Part shown: piece by piece, positions 1 to 6,058 of the stretch
How the letters are laid out: every line of letters starts with the position of its first letter
How positions within the stretch are numbered: the stretch's first letter is position 1
Assembly (NCBI GenBank): GCA_943914745.1
Contig: CALUDF010000203.1
Span: 1 to 6,058 of the forward strand
Direction of reading: 5' to 3'
Source of the DNA: an uncultured Bacteriovorax sp.
GTDB taxonomy: Bacteria; Bdellovibrionota; Bacteriovoracia; Bacteriovoracales; Bacteriovoracaceae
DNA length: 6,058 nucleotides
Program-made: the position numbers and the translations under genes
Notes under the pieces: generated by a model
The model's database searches: none
What the model saw: the letters and a program-made list of their open reading frames with translations, nothing else
What the model was told of the DNA's origin: nothing

Positions 1-1
1 G

Positions 2-685
2 TCTTTTGTTGTGAATGCTGATGATACTTATCTGGCCAAGCTTAAAAAAACAAAAGGGCTAGTGACTTATGGTGAAAGAAGCGGAGATGTGAGAATCAAG
101 ATCGATGCAGACCAGATCTCTTTCCACATTGGAAAAGACAATGTGTGGATAAGTAATAAAAATATTTTCGAGCATCATAATTTAAAGAACCTGGCGGGGA
201 CGACCATCTTTGCTATGAGTTTATTCCCCAAAAAAATTAAAGAGCTCTCGAAGGCTTCTTCAAGCTATGAGCAGCCTGACATGAACAGGTCTCAGTGGAT
301 TGGAAATATCTTTCTTGATGCCTACAATGCTAACCCGAGCTCGATGCGCGTATCCCTGGATTCGTTTGTGACTGTCGTAAAAAACAAGGGAGCCTCTCTC
401 GATGAGTGCTATTTTGTTTTAGGCGACATGAATGAGTTGGGAGATCATGCACCGGCAATGCATAAAGAGATTGCTGAGCACGTGAAGGCCCTTGGGATTA
501 AGAACGTCACATTCATTGGAAGATACCGTGAGTTTTATCTAAACGGTTACAATAATCCAGTCAGCCACTATCTCACAAAAGAAGAGTTCTTTAATGAATG
601 GAAGGAAGTGAGGAAGAAGTATAAGTTCGTCTTTGTTAAGGCGAGCCGTTCTTTACAACTAGAAACGCTGATGAATATAATCTAA
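2..685 (+). CDS. murF: UDP-MurNAc-tripeptide--D-Ala-D-Ala ligase MurF (5'-truncated by window)
   Basis: Cytoplasmic Mur ligase that joins D-Ala-D-Ala to the UDP-MurNAc-tripeptide, the last soluble step of peptidoglycan precursor synthesis. The frame is open to the left edge, so the gene begins upstream; a GTG at 11 is an internal valine and not the start. About 227 residues are visible, roughly half of a usual MurF of about 450. Visible motifs in order are the NADD motif of the central domain (near 23-34), an HHN..N helix motif of the central/C-terminal boundary (near 173-190), NRSQ (284-295), DAYNANPSSM (317-346), LGDMNELG (near 419-442) and the C-terminal KASRS..LE (near 640-663). The DAYNANP and LGDM.ELG motifs are MurF signatures that separate it from MurE. 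The N-terminal UDP-binding domain and the P-loop lie outside the window. The gene ends at TAA, 32 bp before mraY, and is probably co-transcribed with it. Identity is secure. Confidence 0.95.
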   Translation, partial: SFVVNADDTYLAKLKKTKGLVTYGERSGDVRIKIDADQISFHIGKDNVWISNKNIFEHHNLKNLAGTTIFAMSLFPKKIKELSKASSSYEQPDMNRSQWIGNIFLDAYNANPSSMRVSLDSFVTVVKNKGASLDECYFVLGDMNELGDHAPAMHKEIAEHVKALGIKNVTFIGRYREFYLNGYNNPVSHYLTKEEFFNEWKEVRKKYKFVFVKASRSLQLETLMNII

Positions 686-717
686 TATTGGTTAAAACTT
701 AAAATAGGATCTTTGGG

Positions 718-1785
718 ATGCTTTACCATTTACTCTACCCGAACCATTACTTGTTCAACATCTTCAAGTACATTACTTTTAGAACGGGGATCGCTTTTTT
801 AGTGGCGACAGTTCTCTCGATTGTATGGGGTCATTACTTCATCGACTTCATGAAGAAAAAGCAGTTTGGACAAATCATCAGAAACGATGGCCCAGAGTCT
901 CACTTTAAGAAAAAAGGGACTCCGACCATGGGCGGTGTGTTCATGTTGGGAAGTATTTTTGTCACCACTCTTATTTGTGGAAACTTTTTTTCTATGCCGC
1001 TTAAGATCACTCTTGGCGTGACTTTCTCCTATTTTCTCCTTGGTTTTTATGACGATTACCTGAAAGTTTTAAAGAAAGACACGAAGGGGGTTTCTGCCAA
1101 AGGAAAACTTGTTTGGCAGTTTGGAACTGCTCTTATCGCTATGTATATTATGGTGAGTCAAAATATCATCAACACTGATGTGTACTTTCCTTTCTTTAAG
1201 GCCCCGATTATTGATCTTGGTTACTGGTATATTCTCTTTGGATCAATTGTTATTGTTGGATTCAGTAACGCAGTTAACCTAACAGATGGTCTTGATGGCC
1301 TAGCCATTGGGCCAATCATGGTGAGTGCAGCAACGATGGGTCTTCTGACTTATGTCACAGGTCACAAAGAAATTTCTCAGTATCTCTACATTCCATACTT
1401 CGAAGGCATGGGAGAGATCACCGTCCTAACTGCGGCTATTATTGGTGCAGGAATCGGCTTTTTGTGGTATAACTCATACCCAGCTCAAATTTTTATGGGC
1501 GATGTTGGATCCCTTTCTTTGGGAGGAACATTGGGTACGATTGCAGTGCTTGCGAAGTCGGAATTCCTGTTCGTTGTTATCGGCGGAATTTTTGTCATCG
1601 AAGCCCTTTCAGTTATTATCCAAGTTGTGTCTTTTAAAACTCGCGGTGTGCGCGTTTTTAAAATGGCACCTATCCACCATCACTTCGAAAAACTTGGCTG
1701 GCCGGAGACGAAGGTAACAGTTCGCTTCTGGATTATCAGTGTGTGTCTGGCAATCATGGCACTCTCGACATTAAAGACTAGATAG
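718..1785 (+). CDS. mraY: Phospho-N-acetylmuramoyl-pentapeptide-transferase MraY
   Basis: Integral inner-membrane enzyme that transfers phospho-MurNAc-pentapeptide from UDP to undecaprenyl phosphate, forming lipid I; Mg2+-dependent. The 355-residue length is normal for the family. Signature stretches are GTPTMGG (67-73), the aspartate pair in FYDDY (D112, D113), SNAVNLTDGLDGL (183-195, with N187, D190 and D193), FMGDVGSL (D262) and the HHH motif (320-322) followed by GWPE.KV..RFW. All expected catalytic and Mg2+-binding residues (DD, D262, the His cluster) are present. About ten hydrophobic segments are visible, roughly at 24-40, 70-88, 95-110, 132-148, 169-182, 197-215, 235-250, 260-280, 284-302 and 335-352. 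The ATG at 718 is preceded by AGGA at 706-709 with 8 nt spacing, which supports this start. The gene lies between murF and murD, a usual dcw arrangement. Nothing looks damaged. Confidence 0.97.
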   Translation: MLYHLLYPNHYLFNIFKYITFRTGIAFLVATVLSIVWGHYFIDFMKKKQFGQIIRNDGPESHFKKKGTPTMGGVFMLGSIFVTTLICGNFFSMPLKITLGVTFSYFLLGFYDDYLKVLKKDTKGVSAKGKLVWQFGTALIAMYIMVSQNIINTDVYFPFFKAPIIDLGYWYILFGSIVIVGFSNAVNLTDGLDGLAIGPIMVSAATMGLLTYVTGHKEISQYLYIPYFEGMGEITVLTAAIIGAGIGFLWYNSYPAQIFMGDVGSLSLGGTLGTIAVLAKSEFLFVVIGGIFVIEALSVIIQVVSFKTRGVRVFKMAPIHHHFEKLGWPETKVTVRFWIISVCLAIMALSTLKTR

Positions 1786-1814
1786 TCGTCGAGTTAGTCT
1801 AAGAGGAAAGTTCG

Positions 1815-3203
1815 ATGGAAATGGAAAGATTTAAAGGTAAGAAAATTCTTATCGTAGGTATTGGCAAGACTGGTTTTTCTCTGATCAATTTCTTCAACAA
1901 ATTAGAATGCGAAATCAGAGTGACGGACATCAAGCCCATCTTCGACCTTAACAAGTCAGTTAAGAAACTTAAGAAAATCGAGCCACCTCTAGAGATGACT
2001 TTCGGTGAACATAAAGACGAAGACTTCTTGGAAGCAGACGTCATTGTTTATTCAGCGGCCGTCAACCCACACCTTCCTCAATTGGAATTAGCACGCAAAA
2101 ACGGGAAAGAAGTTTATTCAGACTTCGCCCTTGCTTATAAGCTTTGTAAAAAACCGGTGATCGCAGTTTGTGGATCATTCGGACGCACGACGATTGCGGC
2201 GATGATTGGTTTCACTCTGAAAGTCGACGGAAAAAATGTATTCGTTGGCGGAACGTCAGACATGCCATTCATCGAGTACTGCCTTCTTCCAAACATGAAT
2301 GAGATTGACTACGTGGTTGTTGAAGTCTCGGCAATCCAGATGAAGTCCCTTCAGGATTTCCATCCAAAACTGGTTGTCTTCCCGAATATCGGAGAGAACT
2401 TCTCAAAGGCAAACTTCTCTTCAGTTTCTGAATACATTGAAACAAAACTTTCAATCATTAAAAAACTCTCACCAGAAGACACACTGGTGGCCAACTACGA
2501 TTCACTGGCAAACAACGCTTTCTTTAGAAACGCTAACTGCCAGGTTTACTGGTACTCTCGCCGTTCATACGTCACTCTTGGGGTGATGAACGAGATCCAG
2601 GGAACTCACTTCCACGACAGAAGAATCCACTCGAACATCAACTACCACTCAGAGTTCAAAGTTTCTAAAATGAGAATTGTGGGGCAGATCAACCGCGAGA
2701 ACCTTATGGCCGCAGTGACTGCATGTAAGGCCCTTGATGTGAGTGATGACGCTATCCAGACTTGCATTGAAAAATTCCCAGGGATTCCAAACCGTCTTGA
2801 ATTCGTCATGGAAAAAAATGGCGTGAGCTTCTACAACGATTCAAAAGCTGAAACGATGCCAGAGATGCTTGCTTCATTGAAGTCATTTAAAGAGCCGGTT
2901 ATTTTAATCGCTGGTGGTAAAGACAATGAAGACTTAAACTTCGACCCATTCGCCAAAGATATGATCGGAAACGCTCGTGTATTGGTTTTAGTTGGAGAGT
3001 GTAAAGAAAGACTAAACAGAGCTCTCGGTGATCATAACCAGACTTATATCGTTGGTTCGTTTGAAGAGTCAGTTTTGTTTGCTTACCAAAAGTCGAGAAC
3101 GGGAGATGTCATTCTTCTGTCTCCAGGAAACCCAGCTTCGGATTTCTTCCGTGACTATGAAGAGCGCGGGAATTACTTTAAGAAATTAGTTTATCAATTA
3201 TAG
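1815..3203 (+). CDS. murD: MurD-like ligase (UDP-MurNAc-L-Ala--D-Glu ligase family) with an altered active site
   Basis: By position and fold this is MurD, the cytoplasmic ATP-dependent ligase that adds D-glutamate to UDP-MurNAc-L-Ala. Its 462 residues match the family length. The N-terminal Rossmann-like domain starts at residues 9-20 (VGIGKTG). The central ligase domain has a P-loop-like GSFGRTT (120-126), VEVSAIQM (169-176) and YIETK (207-211, candidate carbamylated K211). The C-terminal domain has GIPNRLE (323-329), NDSKA (341-345), AGGKD (366-370) and LLSPG...SDFF..YEERG..F (434-455). Many conserved positions differ: Walker A lysine to R124, the metal-site DH to E194-N195, GGN to GGT147, the HN motif to I292-N293, the PHR motif to PNR (N326), SKATN to SKAET, and SPG of the N-domain to SAA (80-82). 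The ATG at 1815 has GAGGA at 1803-1807 (7 nt spacing); a second ATG at 1821 is less well placed. No frameshift or stop breaks it. Family membership is secure; whether it still catalyses D-Glu addition is uncertain. Confidence 0.88.
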   Translation: MEMERFKGKKILIVGIGKTGFSLINFFNKLECEIRVTDIKPIFDLNKSVKKLKKIEPPLEMTFGEHKDEDFLEADVIVYSAAVNPHLPQLELARKNGKEVYSDFALAYKLCKKPVIAVCGSFGRTTIAAMIGFTLKVDGKNVFVGGTSDMPFIEYCLLPNMNEIDYVVVEVSAIQMKSLQDFHPKLVVFPNIGENFSKANFSSVSEYIETKLSIIKKLSPEDTLVANYDSLANNAFFRNANCQVYWYSRRSYVTLGVMNEIQGTHFHDRRIHSNINYHSEFKVSKMRIVGQINRENLMAAVTACKALDVSDDAIQTCIEKFPGIPNRLEFVMEKNGVSFYNDSKAETMPEMLASLKSFKEPVILIAGGKDNEDLNFDPFAKDMIGNARVLVLVGECKERLNRALGDHNQTYIVGSFEESVLFAYQKSRTGDVILLSPGNPASDFFRDYEERGNYFKKLVYQL

Positions 3204-3211
3204 ATTTCATA

Positions 3212-3246
3212 CAGGGAGGGTTTTACAAAGACCATCCCTGCTTTTT
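3212..3246 (+). terminator. Probable Rho-independent terminator after murD
   Basis: Nine bases CAGGGAGGG (3212-3220) pair with CCATCCCTG (3232-3240) with one internal G:A mismatch, around an 11-nt loop. The stem is followed by C and then five T (3242-3246). It begins 8 bp after the murD TAG stop, the expected place for a terminator ending the murF-mraY-murD unit. The mismatch and short T run leave open that it only attenuates read-through into ftsW. No A-run precedes the stem, so it does not look bidirectional. Confidence 0.62.
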
Positions 3247-3287
3247 CTCCGACCAAATTATTCTCCTATTAAAAAATAGAATTTATC

Positions 3288-3322
3288 TTTAAGAAAATCC
3301 AAACTTTGCTAATCTATTAGTA
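3288..3322 (+). promoter_or_regulatory. Possible extended -10 promoter for ftsW (leaderless start)
   Basis: TGC followed by TAATCT (TG at 3307-3308, hexamer at 3310-3315) resembles an extended -10 element. It matches the key first T, second A and last T. A weak -35-like TTTAAG lies at 3288-3293 with 16 bp spacing. The hexamer ends 6 nt before the A of the ftsW ATG at 3322, the distance expected for a transcript that begins at the start codon. This fits the lack of any Shine-Dalgarno there. A second AT-rich -10-like TAGAAT (3277-3282) has no convincing -35. The hexamer also overlaps a short inverted repeat, CTAAT-CT-ATTAG (3309-3320). The assignment is by eye. Confidence 0.35.
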
Positions 3323-4524
3323 TGAATGATGAACAACTTCATGATGTAGACAGGCTGGTCAAAGCGTTTCTTTCAACGCTGGCGATTATTATCACGATTG
3401 GACTTATTATGGTCTGGTCATCGAGTTACATTCTGGCCAATGAGAACTTCGGAACTCCTTATCACTACATCATCCGCCAACTTGTTTATCTTTTTCTCGC
3501 CATCGGTGTCGCTTTTGCGGTCTCTAAAACAAAATACACTTTCTGGCTGAAATACGGCTACCTGGTCAATATCGCAGCTTCTCTCATTGTTGCTTTAACC
3601 ATCGTCAAGGGAATCGGTGCTTCTGCCAAAGGAGCGAGTCGCTGGTTAACTATCGGAGGCCTGAGCCTTCAGCCAGGAGAGATTGTTAAATTCACGGTCA
3701 TTCTCTCTGCCCTTTCATTCTTTGAGAACTGGAACAAGATGGACAATAAAGAGCGCCTAAAGCACGGCGGAACTCTTTTTCTGCCTCTGGCCCTTTTAAT
3801 CAAGCAACCGGACTTCGGAACGTTCTTCATTTGTTTTGTCGTGATCTCATTTGTTTGTTTCATGAGTTCATTTCCAAGAAAGTATTTTTATTATTCCTTA
3901 ATTGCTGGTGGTGTTGGCGGAGTCTTTGTTCTTTTCTCCCAAGCTTACCGAGTTAAACGACTACTGACATATCTTGATCCTTGGAAAAATCCGCAGGGCT
4001 CAGGCTTCCAGATCATTCAATCTTACATGGCCTTTGCCAATGGATCGGCCATTGGTCAGGGATTAGGTAACAGTAATGAGAAGCTCTTTTATCTTCCGGA
4101 AGCTCATAACGATTTCATCTTCTCGGTTATTGGCGAAGAATTAGGGTTTGTTGGTGTTTTTGTACTCATTTGTCTTTTTGTGGCCTTTATCTATTTTGGT
4201 TTTAAACTGGCCCTTCAAGTCAGAGACCGTATCGGTGTTATCATGGCATCGGCAATCGTTTTCGTCTTAGGTCTTCAGGCCCTCCTTAATATGGGGGTTG
4301 TCTTAGGACTTCTGCCAACAAAGGGGCTCAATCTTCCTTTTGTCAGTTATGGTGGGTCATCGTTGCTCTGTAATTTTTTTGGGATAGGCTTGCTTCTATC
4401 AGTCATTAAAGGTTACCGTGCAGAACTCTTGGGTGTTGAAAACAATTTCAGGCCAAAGAAAGAATCATCTGGTAGAAGAAAGGCTACTGGAGATGATAAC
4501 GGACACGACGAAGCTTACGTCTAA
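3322..4524 (+). CDS. ftsW: Septal peptidoglycan glycosyltransferase FtsW (SEDS family)
   Basis: SEDS-family inner-membrane glycosyltransferase that polymerises lipid II at the division septum with a class B PBP (FtsI). It has 400 residues and about ten hydrophobic segments. Family motifs are SRWLTIGG..LQPGE..K (106-123), KQPDFGT (161-167), PEAHNDFIFSVIGEELGFVG (259-278) and LLPTKGLNLPFVSYGGSS (330-347). D264 in the PEAHNDFIF loop corresponds to the conserved catalytic aspartate of SEDS proteins. The usual QPSE tetrad is QPGE here. The tail (about 371-400) is hydrophilic and charged, as expected for a cytoplasmic extension. Placement in a dcw cluster next to murC favours FtsW over the elongation paralogue RodA. 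The ATG at 3322 has no Shine-Dalgarno; the next in-frame ATG would remove the first membrane segment, so 3322 is kept. A terminator upstream and a possible promoter at its ATG suggest it heads a second transcription unit. Confidence 0.94.
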   Translation: MNDEQLHDVDRLVKAFLSTLAIIITIGLIMVWSSSYILANENFGTPYHYIIRQLVYLFLAIGVAFAVSKTKYTFWLKYGYLVNIAASLIVALTIVKGIGASAKGASRWLTIGGLSLQPGEIVKFTVILSALSFFENWNKMDNKERLKHGGTLFLPLALLIKQPDFGTFFICFVVISFVCFMSSFPRKYFYYSLIAGGVGGVFVLFSQAYRVKRLLTYLDPWKNPQGSGFQIIQSYMAFANGSAIGQGLGNSNEKLFYLPEAHNDFIFSVIGEELGFVGVFVLICLFVAFIYFGFKLALQVRDRIGVIMASAIVFVLGLQALLNMGVVLGLLPTKGLNLPFVSYGGSSLLCNFFGIGLLLSVIKGYRAELLGVENNFRPKKESSGRRKATGDDNGHDEAYV

Positions 4525-4563
4525 ATCTCAAATTTTTGTTCATATACATTTTAGGAGTTCATT

Positions 4564-5952
4564 ATGTTCCGCAATCACTCGGCACTAAAGCCAAACGTTG
4601 TAAAAATTCACTTCGTAGGAATTGGTGGTATTGGTATGAGTGGGATCGCAGAGGTCCTTCTGTCTTTAGGCTATAAGGTTTCAGGCTCTGATGTTGCTGA
4701 GTCGGCCAACGTTAAAAAATTAAGAAAGATGGGGGCGGAAGTTCATGTGGGCCATAAGGCCGAGAATTTAAACGACGTCACTGTTGTTGTCCACACGTCT
4801 GCCGTTAACGAAACAAATCCAGAGATGTTGAGAGCAAGGCAAGAAGGAATTCCAATCATCAGACGAGCGGAAATGCTCTCTGAACTTATGCGTTTAAAAT
4901 ACGGTCTTGCCGTTGCTGGAACTCACGGCAAAACGACGACGACTTCTTTTCTTGCAACGATTCTTCAGGAGTGCAAGCTCGATCCAACTTACATCATTGG
5001 GGGAATTGTAAAAAACCTTGATGGGCATGCGAAAGTTGGTCAAAGTGATTACCTGGTTGCTGAAGCGGATGAGTCCGATGGATCTTTCCTTCTTTTAAGC
5101 CCAGTCATGTCAGTCATCACCAACATTGATAATGATCATATGGACCACTATGGAACGGAAGAAAACCTCTTTCGCGCTTTTGTCGAGTTCGCCAACAAGA
5201 TTCCTTTCTACGGTGTCGTCGCTTTAAATGCTCATGATGAAAAATTGATGAGGCTTAAGGCAGAAATGAAGCGCCCAACGGTCACATTTGGAATTGAGAC
5301 AATTGCGGATTATGAAGCCCGCAATATTGAGTTCGGCCACTTTGAGACAAGCTTTGATGTTTATTACAAAGGCGAGAAAATGGAGAGATTCAAGATCAAT
5401 CTTCCAGGTCGCCACAATATTCTCAACAGCCTTGGGGCAACAGCGCTGGCCATTCATATGGGACTGACTTTTAAGGAAGTGAGTCGCGCTATTGGGAAAC
5501 TGGAAGGAGTTGGAAGACGTTTTCAACTTCTGCATAAAGAAAATACTTTTGAAGTGGTGGATGATTACGGGCATCACCCGACAGAGATTGCTTCTACTTT
5601 AAGGATCGTCAAAGACACTCGCGCTGATTATAAGAAGATCGTCGTATTTGAACCTCACCGCTTTACCCGCACACGCGATTGTTGGGATCAGTTCCTGCAT
5701 TGCTTTAACGACGCTGATGAGCTTTATCTGCTGCCAATTTATGCGGCCAGTGAAAATCCACTGGATGGGATTTCTACAGAGCGCTTGATTGAGGACATTA
5801 ATCGTCTTCACCCTGGATTTGCTAAAAAGATTGAGAGTGTGGAAAAACTTCCAGGAGTCATCGAGTCTCATAAAGGAAATAAAACGATTGTTGTGACTTT
5901 GGGGGCAGGATCAATTGGAAAAGTCGCTAGAAAATGGGCGGGCGTTGAATAA
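4564..5952 (+). CDS. murC: UDP-N-acetylmuramate--L-alanine ligase MurC
   Basis: Cytoplasmic ATP-dependent ligase that attaches L-alanine to UDP-MurNAc, starting the stem peptide. At 462 residues it has normal length and every expected motif. These are the N-terminal UDP-binding HFVGIGGIGMSG (16-27) and GSD (41-43), HTSAV (77-81), Walker A GTHGKTTTT (119-127, K123), EADESDGSF (167-175), TNIDNDHMDHY (186-196), LPGRHN..N (280-288), GVGRRF (315-320), DDYGHHPTEI (333-342), FEPHRFTRTRD (362-372), YAASENP (393-399) and the C-terminal LGAGSI (446-451). The EADESD, GVGRRF and DDYGHHP motifs separate MurC from MurD, MurE and MurF. The ATG at 4564 follows AGGAG (4553-4557) with 6 nt spacing. The gene follows ftsW by 39 bp, and its last codons overlap the next reading frame, suggesting translational coupling. 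No active-site anomaly is visible. Confidence 0.97.
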   Translation: MFRNHSALKPNVVKIHFVGIGGIGMSGIAEVLLSLGYKVSGSDVAESANVKKLRKMGAEVHVGHKAENLNDVTVVVHTSAVNETNPEMLRARQEGIPIIRRAEMLSELMRLKYGLAVAGTHGKTTTTSFLATILQECKLDPTYIIGGIVKNLDGHAKVGQSDYLVAEADESDGSFLLLSPVMSVITNIDNDHMDHYGTEENLFRAFVEFANKIPFYGVVALNAHDEKLMRLKAEMKRPTVTFGIETIADYEARNIEFGHFETSFDVYYKGEKMERFKINLPGRHNILNSLGATALAIHMGLTFKEVSRAIGKLEGVGRRFQLLHKENTFEVVDDYGHHPTEIASTLRIVKDTRADYKKIVVFEPHRFTRTRDCWDQFLHCFNDADELYLLPIYAASENPLDGISTERLIEDINRLHPGFAKKIESVEKLPGVIESHKGNKTIVVTLGAGSIGKVARKWAGVE

Positions 5953-6058
5953 TAAGAACACAATTGTTTTGGTAGCTGTGGCTTCTTTTATTGTAGGGGC
6001 CACAGTAACTTATTTCGTTCTTTCATCCTCTTCTCATGCTCCTTTGGAAGTTTTAGGA
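5945..6058 (+). CDS. N-terminal fragment of an unidentified single-helix membrane-anchored protein
   Basis: A TTG-started frame overlaps the last 8 bases of murC and stays open to the right edge (38 codons visible). The product begins with a short polar, lysine-containing stretch (MNNKN). A hydrophobic segment of about 20 residues follows (about 6-26, IVLVAVASFIVG then ATVTYFVL), then a serine-rich SSSS and a polar region. This is an uncleaved anchor or signal-peptide layout with the bulk probably in the periplasm. A purine-rich GGGCGGG lies just upstream at 5936-5942. An alternative in-frame TTG at 5915, with AGGA at 5907-5910, would add ten residues and a longer murC overlap. In many dcw clusters murB, ddl or ftsQ follows murC. 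The topology would suit FtsQ, while MurB and Ddl are soluble and do not start this way. Too little is visible to name it. Confidence 0.55.
   Translation, partial: MNNKNTIVLVAVASFIVGATVTYFVLSSSSHAPLEVLG

Noticed and set aside
1442..1717. Plus-strand open frame inside mraY in another frame.
   Set aside because: It is fully contained in conserved mraY coding sequence, and its product has no recognisable features.
1775..1800. Inverted repeat AGACTA/TAGTCT around the mraY stop, considered as a terminator.
   Set aside because: Only six perfect pairs around a 14-nt loop, low GC and no T run after it. The murD Shine-Dalgarno begins immediately afterwards, so read-through is expected.
4531..4557. 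TATACA at 4543-4548 upstream of murC as a -10 promoter element.
   Set aside because: No credible -35 at the right distance, and the site sits within a short gap of an apparently co-transcribed pair.
4493..4588. Short + strand ORF of 31 codons beginning with ATG inside the ftsW end and spanning the gap into murC, considered as a murG remnant.
   Set aside because: Its product has no GGGTGGH or other MurG feature, and the GGAG before it directly abuts the ATG. It is best explained as chance overlap of ftsW and murC sequence.
5224..5871. Minus-strand open frames opposite murC (5224-5577 and 5599-5871).
   Set aside because: They lie wholly inside a canonical murC, show no recognisable domain and have no ribosome binding site; they are shadows of the coding strand.
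1..6058. CRISPR arrays, tRNA or rRNA genes, insertion sequences, phage genes or attachment sites.
   Set aside because: No repeated units, cloverleaf-like segments, transposase motifs or terminal repeats were seen. Nearly all of the window is compact peptidoglycan and division coding sequence.

Overview
The window is a stretch of a dcw-type (division and cell wall) cluster, with every gene on the + strand. In order it holds the 3' half of murF, complete mraY, murD, ftsW and murC, and the first 38 codons of an unidentified membrane-anchored protein that runs off the right edge. The Gram-negative-style MraY motifs, the gene order and the moderate base composition suggest a diderm bacterium. Something in or near the Bdellovibrionota/old Deltaproteobacteria is my best guess, but the sequence alone does not prove it.

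Layout. Positions 1-685 encode the central/C-terminal part of MurF, with the gene start outside the window. mraY (718-1785) and murD (1815-3203) follow at 32 and 29 bp, each with a clear Shine-Dalgarno, so murF-mraY-murD reads as one transcription unit. A GC-rich hairpin followed by a T run lies just after murD (3212-3246). The 118-bp gap after murD then offers a possible extended -10 promoter directly against the ftsW ATG. ftsW (3322-4524) has no recognisable ribosome binding site and may be leaderless. murC (4564-5952) follows after 39 bp with a good Shine-Dalgarno. Its end overlaps a TTG-started reading frame (5945 to the right edge) with one N-terminal membrane helix. murG, commonly found between ftsW and murC, is not there.

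How the genes work together. MurC adds L-Ala to UDP-MurNAc, MurD adds D-Glu, and MurF adds the terminal D-Ala-D-Ala dipeptide. MraY moves the finished phospho-MurNAc-pentapeptide onto undecaprenyl phosphate (lipid I). FtsW polymerises lipid II at the septum together with a class B PBP. The MurG step (lipid I to lipid II) must be encoded elsewhere.

Most notable point. The murD product is full length and clearly MurD-like in fold motifs, but many catalytic positions of the Mur ligase family are changed. The Walker A lysine is arginine, the metal-binding Asp-His pair is Glu-Asn, and several other conserved residues differ. MurC in the same window is fully canonical. murD also favours C-ending codons more than its neighbours. 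It could be a diverged, repurposed or inactive ligase, and it is the best candidate here for something undescribed. The rest of the window is recognisable peptidoglycan and division machinery.
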